Below are positions 37,609-45,477 of a stretch of 64,000 nt of DNA, piece by piece. The position numbers were made by a program, and so were the translations under genes. This DNA comes from Myxococcota bacterium. Its GTDB lineage: Bacteria; Myxococcota_A; UBA9160; SMWR01. Below the pieces are notes generated by a model. It had not been told where the DNA came from and ran no database searches. It was given only the letters and a program-made list of their open reading frames with translations. The DNA is taken from assembly GCA_039030075.1 (NCBI GenBank), contig JBCCEW010000002.1, forward strand, positions 310,001 through 374,000. The letters are read 5' to 3'. The first letter of the stretch is position 1. Each line of letters begins with the position of its first letter.

Positions 37609-38445
37609 ATGCCCGCACGACGACGAAAGACCGACGCTTCCGAGCCTCGCGACGCCTCCGGCCTCGGAGGGGCGGTGCCGAAGCCGGCCAGCATCTTCGA
37701 CCCGGTGGGTCGGGGTCTGGACGTGATCGGCGACCGCTGGACGTTGGTGCTCGTGCGTCACCTCCTCGATGCTAACCGCGGCTTTCAGGAGCTGCGCAAG
37801 CGCACCGGCATCGCGCCACGCGTGCTCTCGGCTCGCCTGCGCCAACTGACCGCCGACGGCTTCGTCGAAACCGTCGCCGACGGCTCGCGCTCGCTCTATG
37901 CCCTGACGCCCCAGGGCCGTTCGCTCGCGCCGATCATCACCGCGATCGCGCGCTGGTGGATCCGGCATGGGCTGCGCGACCTCGACGTCGACGCCTCGCG
38001 TTTCAACGCGACATCTCCCCAGTCGGTGCTGGAAAGCCTGCCCTTCATGGTGCGCGAAGATCGCGCGGCCGATGTCGACCTCACCTTCGAGATCCGGCTC
38101 ACGGGCGATGGCGGCGGCGCGTGGAGCGTGCGGGTGCACAAGGGCGCCTGCGAAGTGCGCGCCGGATTCGCCGCCCGTGCCGACGTCCGATACACGGCCG
38201 ACGCACGGGTGTGGTGCGGCGTCGCGCTCGGCTTGATCGACGCCAGCGATGTCTACCGCCGTGGCCTCTTCGCCAAGGAAGGCGGTCAGCAGGCGATGGA
38301 CGACTACTTCCACCAGGTGGCGCCCGAGGGACGCGCGCTCCCGCTCGAGCGTGCGCTGCCCGGTTTCTCCGAATCCGACTCTCTACCCCAACCCGGACCT
38401 CAAGAGACGGCGTCTCACGAGGATCCCACAAGGAGCAATCCGTGA
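37609..38445 (+). CDS. HxlR-family winged-helix regulator fused to an SCP2-like domain
   Basis: 278 aa from the ATG at 37609; ATG at 37567 or TTG at 37534 would extend it into the repeat. Residues about 30-115 (PVGRGLDVIGDRWTLVLVRHLLDANRGFQELRKRTGIAPRVLSARLRQLTADGFVETV) are an HxlR winged helix. Residues about 140-245 (VDLTFEIRLTGDGGGAWSVRVHKGACEVRAGFAARADVRYTADARVWCGVALGLIDASDVYRRGLFAKEGG) resemble an SCP2 sterol/acyl-CoA-binding fold. Its stop overlaps the start of the next acyl-CoA dehydrogenase (GTGA), so it likely senses a lipid or acyl-CoA and controls that operon. The SCP2 call is by eye. Confidence 0.8.
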   Translation: MPARRRKTDASEPRDASGLGGAVPKPASIFDPVGRGLDVIGDRWTLVLVRHLLDANRGFQELRKRTGIAPRVLSARLRQLTADGFVETVADGSRSLYALTPQGRSLAPIITAIARWWIRHGLRDLDVDASRFNATSPQSVLESLPFMVREDRAADVDLTFEIRLTGDGGGAWSVRVHKGACEVRAGFAARADVRYTADARVWCGVALGLIDASDVYRRGLFAKEGGQQAMDDYFHQVAPEGRALPLERALPGFSESDSLPQPGPQETASHEDPTRSNP

Positions 38446-39536
38446 TTTCCTTCCAATTGACCGAAGAGCAGCAGGTCGTACGCGACTCGCTGCACGAGTT
38501 TGCAGAGCAGGTGCTGCGGCCTCTCGCGCGGGAGTGCGACGAGGCGTCCGAGATTCCGAACGACTTCCTCGACCAGACCTGGGAACTCGGTCTGGTCTCG
38601 ACCGCGATCCCCGAGGCCTTCGGCGGCGCGGGCGAACCGCACTCACCGATCACCCAGGCGCTGATCGCCGAGGAGCTCGCCTGGGGCGACGCCACCCTCG
38701 CCACGGCGGCACTCGCGCCGTTGGCCTTCGTGAATGCGCTGCTCACCCAGGGCACCGAGGCCCAGCAGGCCGAGCTGCTTCCGCTCTTCTGCGGTGAGCG
38801 CTTCCACGCCGCGTCGCTCGCCTGGATCGAGCCCGGCCCGGCCTTCGAGCCCCTGCTGCCGCGCACGCTCGCAGAGCCGAAGGGAGACGGGTTCGTCCTC
38901 TCGGGTGCGAAGAGCTTCGTGCCCTTCGGTGATCGCGCGAGCCACTTCCTGGTCGTGTGTCGCAACAACGGCGGACACGACGCCTTCATCGTGCCGCGCG
39001 ACGCCGGCGGCCTGCAGATCTCGGAAACCGAGAAGAACGTCGGGCTGCGCGCGCTGCCCACCCACACGCTCGAGCTCGAGCGCGTCGAGGTGCCCGCATC
39101 CGCGCGCCTCGGAGGCGAGCAAGGCTTCGACCTCAAGCGTCTGCTGAACCACTCGCGGGTCGCGCTGGCCGCGCAGCTCGCGGGGATCGCGCGAGCCGTC
39201 GTCGAGTACGCCGTTCCCTACGCCAAGGAGCGCGAGGCCTTCGACCAGGCGATCGCCCAGAAGCAGGGCATCGCCTTCAAGCTGGCCGACATGCACATCG
39301 AGACCGAGGCGATGCGCTGGCTCACCTGGAAGGCGGCCAGCCAGCTCGAGCAGGGTCTCGATGCGTTGGCCGGTGCGCACCACGCCCGGGCCTACGCTTC
39401 GGAGAAGGCGATGTGGGTCTCGGACGAGGGCATCCAGGTGCTCGGCGGTCACGGCTTCATTCGCGAGCACCCCGTCGAGATGTGGTACCGCAACGCCCGC
39501 ACCCTGGGCGTGCTCGAGGGCACCGTCTCCGTCTGA
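38442..39536 (+). CDS. Acyl-CoA dehydrogenase-like protein with divergent motifs
   Basis: 364-aa ACAD-fold flavoprotein. The N-terminal helical domain (LTEEQQVVRDSLHEFAEQVLRPLARECDEASEIP...FGGAGEP) and the C-terminal one (KLADMHIETEAMRWLTWKAASQLE...GIQVLGGHGFIREHPVEMWYRNARTLGVLEGTVSV) are recognisable. The beta-domain motif TEPxxGSD is replaced by IEPGPAFEP, and the protein stops right after LEGT, lacking the usual EIQRxxIAREL tail. This suggests altered FAD binding and a partnership with the next gene. GTG at 38442 has AGGAG upstream and overlaps the regulator stop. Confidence 0.88.
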   Translation: MISFQLTEEQQVVRDSLHEFAEQVLRPLARECDEASEIPNDFLDQTWELGLVSTAIPEAFGGAGEPHSPITQALIAEELAWGDATLATAALAPLAFVNALLTQGTEAQQAELLPLFCGERFHAASLAWIEPGPAFEPLLPRTLAEPKGDGFVLSGAKSFVPFGDRASHFLVVCRNNGGHDAFIVPRDAGGLQISETEKNVGLRALPTHTLELERVEVPASARLGGEQGFDLKRLLNHSRVALAAQLAGIARAVVEYAVPYAKEREAFDQAIAQKQGIAFKLADMHIETEAMRWLTWKAASQLEQGLDALAGAHHARAYASEKAMWVSDEGIQVLGGHGFIREHPVEMWYRNARTLGVLEGTVSV

Positions 39537-39604
39537 CGCCGAAGCGTCTTCCCCTTGCGCATCGCGACGCCGTCGCGCCGGTGCGTCACCCCTAGAGGAT
39601 TCCC

Positions 39605-40777
39605 ATGATCGATTTCACCCTGACCGAAAATGACCAGAAGCTGCTGGGCCAGGTGCGCGAAGAAGCGCTCGTCGCGCGCAAGTACGCCCGGCACTACGAC
39701 GAGAACGAGCACGAGTTCCCGCCGGACCGGCTCCCGGAAGCCGACGACTTCCCGAACGTGTACAGCCATTTCAAGGACCGCACGGCGGATGACACGAGCA
39801 TGCCCGTGATCAGCATGCTGGTGTCCGCCGGACAGACCTGGGGCGATTACTCGGTACGTCTCCAGCGCGGGAAGGGCGGCCTCGGCAACGCCGCGCTGCG
39901 CGCCTCGGGAACTCCCGAGCAGCAGGAGAAGTGGGGCGGTCTGACGCTCTCGATGGCGATCACCGAGCCCGGTTGCGGGTCGGACCCGTCGAAGGTGCAG
40001 ACGACCGCGGTGCTCGATGGCGACGAGTGGGTGCTCAACGGCGAGAAGATCTTCGTCACCACGGGCTGCCGCTGCGAAGGCGTCGTGCTGTGGGCCACCC
40101 TCGACAAGAGCGCGGGCCGCGCTGGCATCAAGTCGTTCCTGGTCGAGAAGGACACCCCCGGCTTCACCGTCGCCCACAAGGAGAAGAAGCTCGGGATCCG
40201 CGCGGACGACACCGCGGCCTTCGTGTTCAAGGACTGCCGGATTCCGCGCGAGAACCTGCTCGGCGGCGACGAGTCGATCCCGAAGGAGAGCTCGGGTGGC
40301 TTCAAGGGCGTGCTCAAGACCTTCAACATGACGCGTCCCGCGGTAGCTGCGATCGGGCTGGGGATGGCCCGCGCCGCCCTCGACTTCACCCGCGATCAGC
40401 TGCGCGAAGCGGGCATCGAGATCGAGTACGGCACCCGTCTGCAGGGTCAGTCGGCGATCGTCGCGAAGTACCTCGAGCTCGAGGCGCTCACCGAAGCCGC
40501 CGAGCTGACGATCCTCCGCGCGGCCTGGCTGTCGGGCGAAAGCCAGCCCAACAACCTGGAGGCCTCGGTCTGCAAGGCGAAGACGGGCACCGTCGTACGT
40601 CAGGTGACCCAGGGATGCATCGACATCCTCGGGCCGCTGGGTGTCTCGCGGGAGCACCTGCTCGAGAAATGGTTCCGCGACGTCCGCATCACCGACATCT
40701 ACGAGGGCACCGGCGAGATCCAGCGCATGATCACGGCGCGCGAGCTGCTCGGTTATACCCGCGCCGAGCTGAGCTAA
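39605..40777 (+). CDS. Acyl-CoA dehydrogenase
   Basis: 390-aa flavoenzyme catalysing alpha,beta-dehydrogenation of an acyl-CoA thioester. LSMAITEPGCGSDPSKVQTTAVLDGDEWVLNGEKIFVTTG holds the FAD-contact motif, and RITDIYEGTGEIQRMITARELLGYTR the catalytic Glu (in YEGT) and FAD-binding tail, both canonical. It follows the divergent ACAD by 68 bases in the same orientation. Electrons would pass to ETF, which is not encoded in the window. Chain length or steroid specificity cannot be read from sequence. A hairpin begins at its stop codon. Confidence 0.94.
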   Translation: MIDFTLTENDQKLLGQVREEALVARKYARHYDENEHEFPPDRLPEADDFPNVYSHFKDRTADDTSMPVISMLVSAGQTWGDYSVRLQRGKGGLGNAALRASGTPEQQEKWGGLTLSMAITEPGCGSDPSKVQTTAVLDGDEWVLNGEKIFVTTGCRCEGVVLWATLDKSAGRAGIKSFLVEKDTPGFTVAHKEKKLGIRADDTAAFVFKDCRIPRENLLGGDESIPKESSGGFKGVLKTFNMTRPAVAAIGLGMARAALDFTRDQLREAGIEIEYGTRLQGQSAIVAKYLELEALTEAAELTILRAAWLSGESQPNNLEASVCKAKTGTVVRQVTQGCIDILGPLGVSREHLLEKWFRDVRITDIYEGTGEIQRMITARELLGYTRAELS

Positions 40778-40800
40778 GGCCGATGTGTGACATCGGCCTT
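40776..40800 (+). terminator. Hairpin at the end of the acyl-CoA dehydrogenase operon
   Basis: AAGGCCGATGT pairs perfectly with ACATCGGCCTT around a 3-base loop; the left arm overlaps the TAA stop. No U-run follows beyond the stem's own TT, so termination efficiency is uncertain. Confidence 0.55.
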
Positions 40801-40864
40801 GGACCGCGGACGCGCGAAGCGCGTCTAGCGAGCTAGGCGCACGCCGCACGCGAGTCCCTGCTGG

Positions 40865-40892
40865 GCGCGGGGCGCCCCCGGGCGTCCCGCGC
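40865..40892 (-). terminator. GC-rich hairpin downstream of the Crp-type gene
   Basis: Arms 40865-40877 and 40880-40892 match at 12 of 13 positions, with a very short loop. It lies 22 bases past the regulator stop, between convergent genes; no U-run. Confidence 0.4.
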
Positions 40893-40913
40893 CTCTCTCG
40901 TTGGGGTTCGCGT

Positions 40914-41606
40914 TCAGGCCGCTTCGATCAGCCCGCGCAGTGCGTCGCGATCGAGGATCTCGATGCGCCCGTAGGCGATGCGGATCCAGCCGTCGGTCTC
41001 CCAGCGGCGCAGGTGGCGCCCGGTCGCTTCGCGGGTGGCGCCGACCATCGCCGCGAGCTTCTCCTGGGGCAGGTGGAGCTCGATGGCGACGGCCCCGTCC
41101 GGACGCTCGCGGCCGTGATCGCCGGCGATCTCGAGCAGGCGCTTCGCGAGTCTCCGCGGGAGCTCCAGGAGCACCGCGTCTTCGAGCAGTTCGAAGAGCA
41201 TCCGCACCCGTCGGCTCAGCAGCTCGGCGAAGTGGGGCCAGAACTCAGGGTGCTCGTCGAGGAGCGCCCGAAATGCGCGCTTCGGCACGAACCAGAGCTC
41301 GGTCTCGCCGACCGCCAGGTTGTCGTGGGTACGCGGGAGGTCGTCCATCATCGAGAGCTCGCCGAACCACTCGCCGGTGGAGAGCACGGTCAGCACGTGT
41401 TCGCGACCGTCGGGGCTGGGCCCGATCACCTGGATGCTGCCCCGCTTCACCCCGTAGAGGCCGTCGGCGTCGTCGCCGCGGCGGAAAACGGCCTCCTGGT
41501 CGGCGAGGCGCCGGAGCTGGGCCTGCGACTCCAGGGCGTCGGTCACCGCTTTGGGCAGGTTCCGCAGGAAATCGCGGTGGACCAGGAGGCGGGATTCACT
41601 CGACAT
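40914..41606 (-). CDS. Crp/Fnr-family transcriptional regulator
   Basis: 230-aa regulator. The cNMP-binding beta-roll is visible as EAVFRRGDDADGLYGVKRGSIQVIGPSPDGREHVLTVLSTGEWFGELSMMDDLPRTHDNLAVGETELWFVPKRAF; the C-terminal winged helix is LPQEKLAAMVGATREATGRHLRRWETDGWIRIAYGRIEILD. The phosphate-binding GELSMMDDLPRTHD resembles cAMP-type cassettes and there are no Fnr cysteines, so a nucleotide effector is more likely than an iron-sulfur cluster. ATG at 41606. It is divergent from the aldolase gene, with 186 bases between, and may control it. Confidence 0.9.
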   Translation of the reverse strand: MSSESRLLVHRDFLRNLPKAVTDALESQAQLRRLADQEAVFRRGDDADGLYGVKRGSIQVIGPSPDGREHVLTVLSTGEWFGELSMMDDLPRTHDNLAVGETELWFVPKRAFRALLDEHPEFWPHFAELLSRRVRMLFELLEDAVLLELPRRLAKRLLEIAGDHGRERPDGAVAIELHLPQEKLAAMVGATREATGRHLRRWETDGWIRIAYGRIEILDRDALRGLIEAA

Positions 41607-41792
41607 CGGGGCTCCGGCGGCGCTGCGGCCTCTCCGCGCGCGGGGTGGCCCGTGAGGAATTTGGCGCCCGGGGCCGATTTCTGCCGCTTTTTTCGCGGAT
41701 TGGGACCCGGGTCGCAGTCCCGGGCCCGGGGCCGGCGTAGCCTGGGTGCCGCATCGACAGAGACGGGCCCGACGCCCCAAGGAGGCTTTGCG

Positions 41793-42569
41793 ATGACCAC
41801 GAACCCCGCGACCCCGCTGCACTCGATCCGACCGGCCGCCGACGCGCCCCAGACCGAGGCGGAGCTCCGCGTCGAGCTGGCTGCCGCGTACCGTCTTGTG
41901 GCGCTCCACGGCTGGGACGACCTGATCTTCACCCACCTCTCGGCGCGCGTCCCGGGGACGGACCACTTCCTGATCAACCCCTACGGCCTGCTCTTCGAGG
42001 AGATCACCGCCTCGAGCCTCGTGAAGGTCGATCTCGAGGGGAACAAGCTGGACGACAGCCCCTACCCGGTGAATCCGGCCGGCTTCACGATCCACAGCGC
42101 CGTGCACAGCGCCTGCCCCGACGCCCACTGCGTCATCCATCTCCACACGGTCCAGGGCCAGGCCGTCTCGGCCCAGGCCGAGGGTCTCCTGCCCCTCACC
42201 CAGACCGCGCTCCAGGTGATCGACGACGTCGCCTACCACGACTTCGAGGGCATCGCCGAGGATCTGGGCGAGCGCGAGCGCATCGTGGCCGACCTCTGCG
42301 ACAAGCACCTGCTGATCCTGCGCAACCACGGGACGCTCACCTTCGGCGAGACCGTCGCCGACGCCTGGCTGCGCATGTACATGCTCGAGCGCGCCTGCGA
42401 AGCCCAGATCGCCGCACTCACCGGCGGCCGCGTGATGGAGCCGTGCCGCGAGTCGCGCGAGAAGACGGCCCAGATCGCCCAGGCCGGTCTCACCACCGTC
42501 GGTCGCAAGCTCGCCTGGCCGGCGCTGCAGCGAAAGCTCGACCGGATCGACCCGAGCTACCGCGACTAG
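41793..42569 (+). CDS. Class II aldolase/adducin-family protein
   Basis: 258-aa protein with the zinc-dependent class II aldolase fold. AAAYRLVALHGWDDLIFTHLSARVPGTDHFLINPYGLLFEEITASSLVKVD is the N-terminal phosphate-binding region. CVIHLHTVQG supplies two metal His, and LLILRNHGTLTFGETVADAW a third. Adducin-like members of this length often lack a proven aldol substrate. AAGGAGG precedes the ATG at 41793. It is followed 51 bases later by a quinone oxidoreductase gene on the same strand. Confidence 0.9.
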   Translation: MTTNPATPLHSIRPAADAPQTEAELRVELAAAYRLVALHGWDDLIFTHLSARVPGTDHFLINPYGLLFEEITASSLVKVDLEGNKLDDSPYPVNPAGFTIHSAVHSACPDAHCVIHLHTVQGQAVSAQAEGLLPLTQTALQVIDDVAYHDFEGIAEDLGERERIVADLCDKHLLILRNHGTLTFGETVADAWLRMYMLERACEAQIAALTGGRVMEPCRESREKTAQIAQAGLTTVGRKLAWPALQRKLDRIDPSYRD

Positions 42570-42620
42570 CGGACGCGGCAGGGGCGACCCGAACCGGCGT
42601 CCCCGCTACGTTCCGCCGCC

Positions 42621-43598
42621 ATGAAAGCGATCGTCCTCTCTGAGTTCGGCGACGAGTCGGTGCTGCAGCTGGGAGACGTGCCGGATCCCACGCCGGGGCC
42701 CGGCGAGGTCCGTCTCCGGGTGCATGCCACCGCCGTCAACCGGGCCGACCTGATGCAGCGCCGCGGTATGTACCCGCCGCCGCCAGGCGCCCCCGAGATC
42801 CTCGGGCTGGAATGCGCCGGCGAGGTCGCCGAGCTCGGAGCCGGCGTCGATGGCTGGAAGGTGGGGGATCGCGCGATGGCCCTGCTGGCCGGGGGTGGCT
42901 ACGCCGAGCAGACCGTGGTCCACGCCGGTTCGCTGCTGCCGATTCCCGAGCGCCTCTCCTTCGAAGAGGCGGCGGCTGTCCCGGAGGTCTTCCTGACCGT
43001 CTTCCTCAACGTCTTCCAGCTCGGTGGGCTGAACGAAGGCGGCACGGTGCTCGTGCATGGCGGCGGCAGCGGCATCGGCACCGCCTGCATCCAGCTCGCG
43101 AAGCACGCCGGTGCCCAGGTGATCGTCACGGCGGGCAGTCCCGAGAAATGCCAGCGTTGTCTCGACCTCGGCGCCGACCGCGCCGTCGATTACCGCGAGG
43201 GCGATTTCGTCGCCGTCGCGAAGGAGCTGACGGGAGGGGAGGGCGTCGACGTCGTGCTCGACTCGATCGGGGCCCCCTACCTGGAGAAGAACCTCAGCAG
43301 TCTCCGGGTCGGCGGCCGGCTCGTGCTGATCGGCCTGATGGGCGGCGCGAAGGCCGAGATCTCGCTCGGTGCCCTGCTGATGCGACGACTCCAGGTGATC
43401 GGCTCGACCCTGCGCGCGCGGCCCGTCGACGAGAAGGCCGAGCTCGCCCGTGCCTTCTGGGATCGCTTCGGAGCGGGCTTCGAGAGCGGTGCGCTGTCTC
43501 CGGTCGTCGACCGGGTGTTGCCCCTGGCCGAGGCGGCCGACGCCCATCGGCTGCTCCAGGCGAGCCACCACTTCGGGAAGGTCGTCCTGCGCGTCTGA
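42621..43598 (+). CDS. NAD(P)H:quinone oxidoreductase, zinc-independent MDR (PIG3/QOR-like)
   Basis: 325-aa medium-chain dehydrogenase/reductase. MKAIVLSEFGDESVLQLGDVPDPTPGPGEVRLRVHATAVNRADLMQRRGMYPPPPGAPEILGLECAGEV is characteristic of the PIG3/TP53I3-like branch; zinc-binding cysteines of alcohol dehydrogenases are absent. VLVHGGGSGIGTACIQLAKHAGAQVIVTAGSPEKCQRCLDLGAD is the NADPH-binding Rossmann motif. It probably reduces quinones or enones one electron at a time. No ribosome-binding site is evident before the ATG. Confidence 0.92.
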   Translation: MKAIVLSEFGDESVLQLGDVPDPTPGPGEVRLRVHATAVNRADLMQRRGMYPPPPGAPEILGLECAGEVAELGAGVDGWKVGDRAMALLAGGGYAEQTVVHAGSLLPIPERLSFEEAAAVPEVFLTVFLNVFQLGGLNEGGTVLVHGGGSGIGTACIQLAKHAGAQVIVTAGSPEKCQRCLDLGADRAVDYREGDFVAVAKELTGGEGVDVVLDSIGAPYLEKNLSSLRVGGRLVLIGLMGGAKAEISLGALLMRRLQVIGSTLRARPVDEKAELARAFWDRFGAGFESGALSPVVDRVLPLAEAADAHRLLQASHHFGKVVLRV

Positions 43599-43712
43599 AA
43601 TCCCGAGAGGGCACCGGAGAGGGGGTGCGGCCCTCCGGCGGCCCGCTAGTCTCCCGCCCCCATTCACCGGCTCGCGCCGGATTCGCGAAAAACCGAGGAG
43701 AATCGCCGCATC

Positions 43713-44153
43713 ATGGCCATCGAACGCACGCTCTCGATCATCAAGCCCGACGCCACCGCCAAGCCGGGCGCCACCGGTGAGATCCTGAGCCGTTTCGAGA
43801 AGGCAGGCCTCGAGATCATCGCGATGAAGAAGATCCACCTGACCGAGACGCTGGCGAAGGGCTTCTACGCGGTGCACAAGGAGCGCCCCTTCTACGGGGA
43901 GCTGGTCCAGTTCATGACCTCGGGGCCGGTCGTCATCTCGGTGCTGCAGGGCGAGAACGCGATTCAGGCCCACCGCGACCTGCTCGGGCCCACGAACTCC
44001 AACGAGGCGCCGGCGGGCACGATCCGGGGCGATTTCGGGACCGACATCGAGCGCAATGCCGGGCACGGCTCGGACGCGCCCGAGACCGCGAAGATCGAGA
44101 TCAGCTACTTCTTCGCTGCCGCCGAGGTGCTGGCCCCCGTCGAGGCGCTCTGA
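43713..44153 (+). CDS. ndk: Nucleoside diphosphate kinase
   Basis: Phosphate transfer from ATP to NDPs through a phosphohistidine; 146 aa, standard length. [39 protein letters not shown] starts the fold. [32 protein letters not shown] contains the catalytic His in NAGHGSD. The ATG at 43713 has GAGGAG about 12 bases upstream. It is separated by 114 bases from the quinone oxidoreductase gene and probably has its own promoter. Confidence 0.97.
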   Translation: MAIERTLSIIKPDATAKPGATGEILSRFEKAGLEIIAMKKIHLTETLAKGFYAVHKERPFYGELVQFMTSGPVVISVLQGENAIQAHRDLLGPTNSNEAPAGTIRGDFGTDIERNAGHGSDAPETAKIEISYFFAAAEVLAPVEAL

Positions 44154-44335
44154 ACGCTTGGGTCCGGCGCCCGAAGTTGGTGATTTCAGTCACCTCGGGC
44201 CGCTGTGACGATTGCTATCGCTCAAGCATTGGACTGGGTGTTCGAAACGAAGAACAACGGCCACCGCCCGCGCCGCACCCGGTGCGGCCCTTCGCGAAGG
44301 CCCGACGCGCGAAAGCAGACCGAGGGAGAACACAC

Positions 44336-44422
44336 GTGGCTCGCGCCCTGCGCAATCACACCGTCTGGCTGACCCTGACCTACGTGGGCCTCATCTTGTT
44401 GATGGCCCGCACCTACGCCTGA
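44336..44422 (+). CDS. Putative 28-residue single-helix membrane peptide
   Basis: A GTG start preceded by GAGGGAGAA gives 28 residues ([28 protein letters not shown]): a short basic N-terminus, one transmembrane-length hydrophobic helix and a small tail. The same frame stays open upstream to 44177, but the upstream part is low-complexity and unlike a protein. It could be a genuine small membrane protein or a chance ORF; I do not recognise it. Confidence 0.4.
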   Translation: MARALRNHTVWLTLTYVGLILLMARTYA

Positions 44423-44558
44423 TCCCACCTCGGTTCTCGGCCCGAAGCGCCGTTCCCGGGCCGCCAGGACGCGGCCCGCATCAGCGACCGGCAACGAAGC
44501 TCCTCCCATCGGCAACGCCGCGGGCTGCCGTGGCTGCCGACCGCGCTAGCGTGCGGCC

Positions 44559-45452
44559 ATGCCGCGCATCACCGCCAACGGGATCGAACTCGACTACGCC
44601 CAGCACGGTGACCCCGACACGGGGCGTCCTCTGGTGCTGATGCGGGGTCTCGGCACCCAGCGGATCCAGTGGCCCGACGTGTTCCTGGACGCCCTCGTCG
44701 CCGGCGGTCATTTCGTGGTCACCTTCGACAACCGCGACGTCGGGCGGAGCCAGTGGTTCGACGAGGCGGGCGCGCCGTCGATCCCCGATCTCCTGAAGGC
44801 CGTCGCGGAAGGGCGCCAGCCCGAGGTCGCCTACGACCTGCACGACATGGCGGACGACGTGGTGGGCCTGATGGACGCCCTCGGCATCGCCAACGCCCAC
44901 GTCGCAGGGATCTCGATGGGTGGAATGATCACGACCGTGGTCGGCTACCGGCACCCCGACCGCGTCCGGAGTCTCGTTCCCATCATGGCGAGCACCGGGG
45001 CACCCGATCTCCCGCCGGCCACCCCGGAGGCCATGGCCGTGCTGACCACGCCCGCGCCCACGGAGCGCGAGGCCTACGTTGCCCACCAGGTTCGCAGCGC
45101 CAAGGTGATCGGCAGCCCGGGGTTCCCGACCCCCGAAGCGGAGCTCGCCGAGATGGCCGGTCGGGTCTTCGATCGCGCGTTCCATCCCGAGGGCAGCCTG
45201 CGTCAGTTCGTCGCCGTCGGCGCCACGGGCGATCGCAGCGCGCAGGTCGCGACGATCACGGCGCCGACGCTCGTGATCCACGGGACCGCCGATCCGCTGG
45301 TCCCGGTCGCGTGCGGCCGCGACATCGCGGACAAGGTGCCGGGGGCCCGCTGGCTCGAGATCGAGGGTATGGGGCACGACGTTCCTGTCGCGCTCTGCGG
45401 GCGCATCGCCGATGCGATCTCCGAGCACACCCGCGAAGCCGAGCGCGCCTAG
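44559..45452 (+). CDS. Alpha/beta-hydrolase
   Basis: 297-aa alpha/beta-fold hydrolase. The oxyanion-hole region is LVLMRGLGTQRIQWPDVF, the nucleophile elbow GISMGGMITTVV (Ser), the acid Asp in LVIHGTADPLVP and the His in EGMGHDVPVAL. The sequence FDNRDVGRSQWFDEAG is typical of lactone/ester hydrolases of the esterase V group (3-oxoadipate enol-lactonase-like relatives). Substrate unknown. ATG at 44559. Convergent with the crotonase gene, 25 bases between stops. Confidence 0.9.
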   Translation: MPRITANGIELDYAQHGDPDTGRPLVLMRGLGTQRIQWPDVFLDALVAGGHFVVTFDNRDVGRSQWFDEAGAPSIPDLLKAVAEGRQPEVAYDLHDMADDVVGLMDALGIANAHVAGISMGGMITTVVGYRHPDRVRSLVPIMASTGAPDLPPATPEAMAVLTTPAPTEREAYVAHQVRSAKVIGSPGFPTPEAELAEMAGRVFDRAFHPEGSLRQFVAVGATGDRSAQVATITAPTLVIHGTADPLVPVACGRDIADKVPGARWLEIEGMGHDVPVALCGRIADAISEHTREAERA

Positions 45453-45477
45453 CGCCCGGGCGGGCGTTCTCGGAAGC

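Noticed and set aside
44177-44335. Extension of the 28-residue peptide to an 81-residue protein
   Set aside because: The extra residues are Pro/Arg-rich with no similarity, and the TTG at 44177 has no ribosome-binding site, unlike the GTG at 44336.
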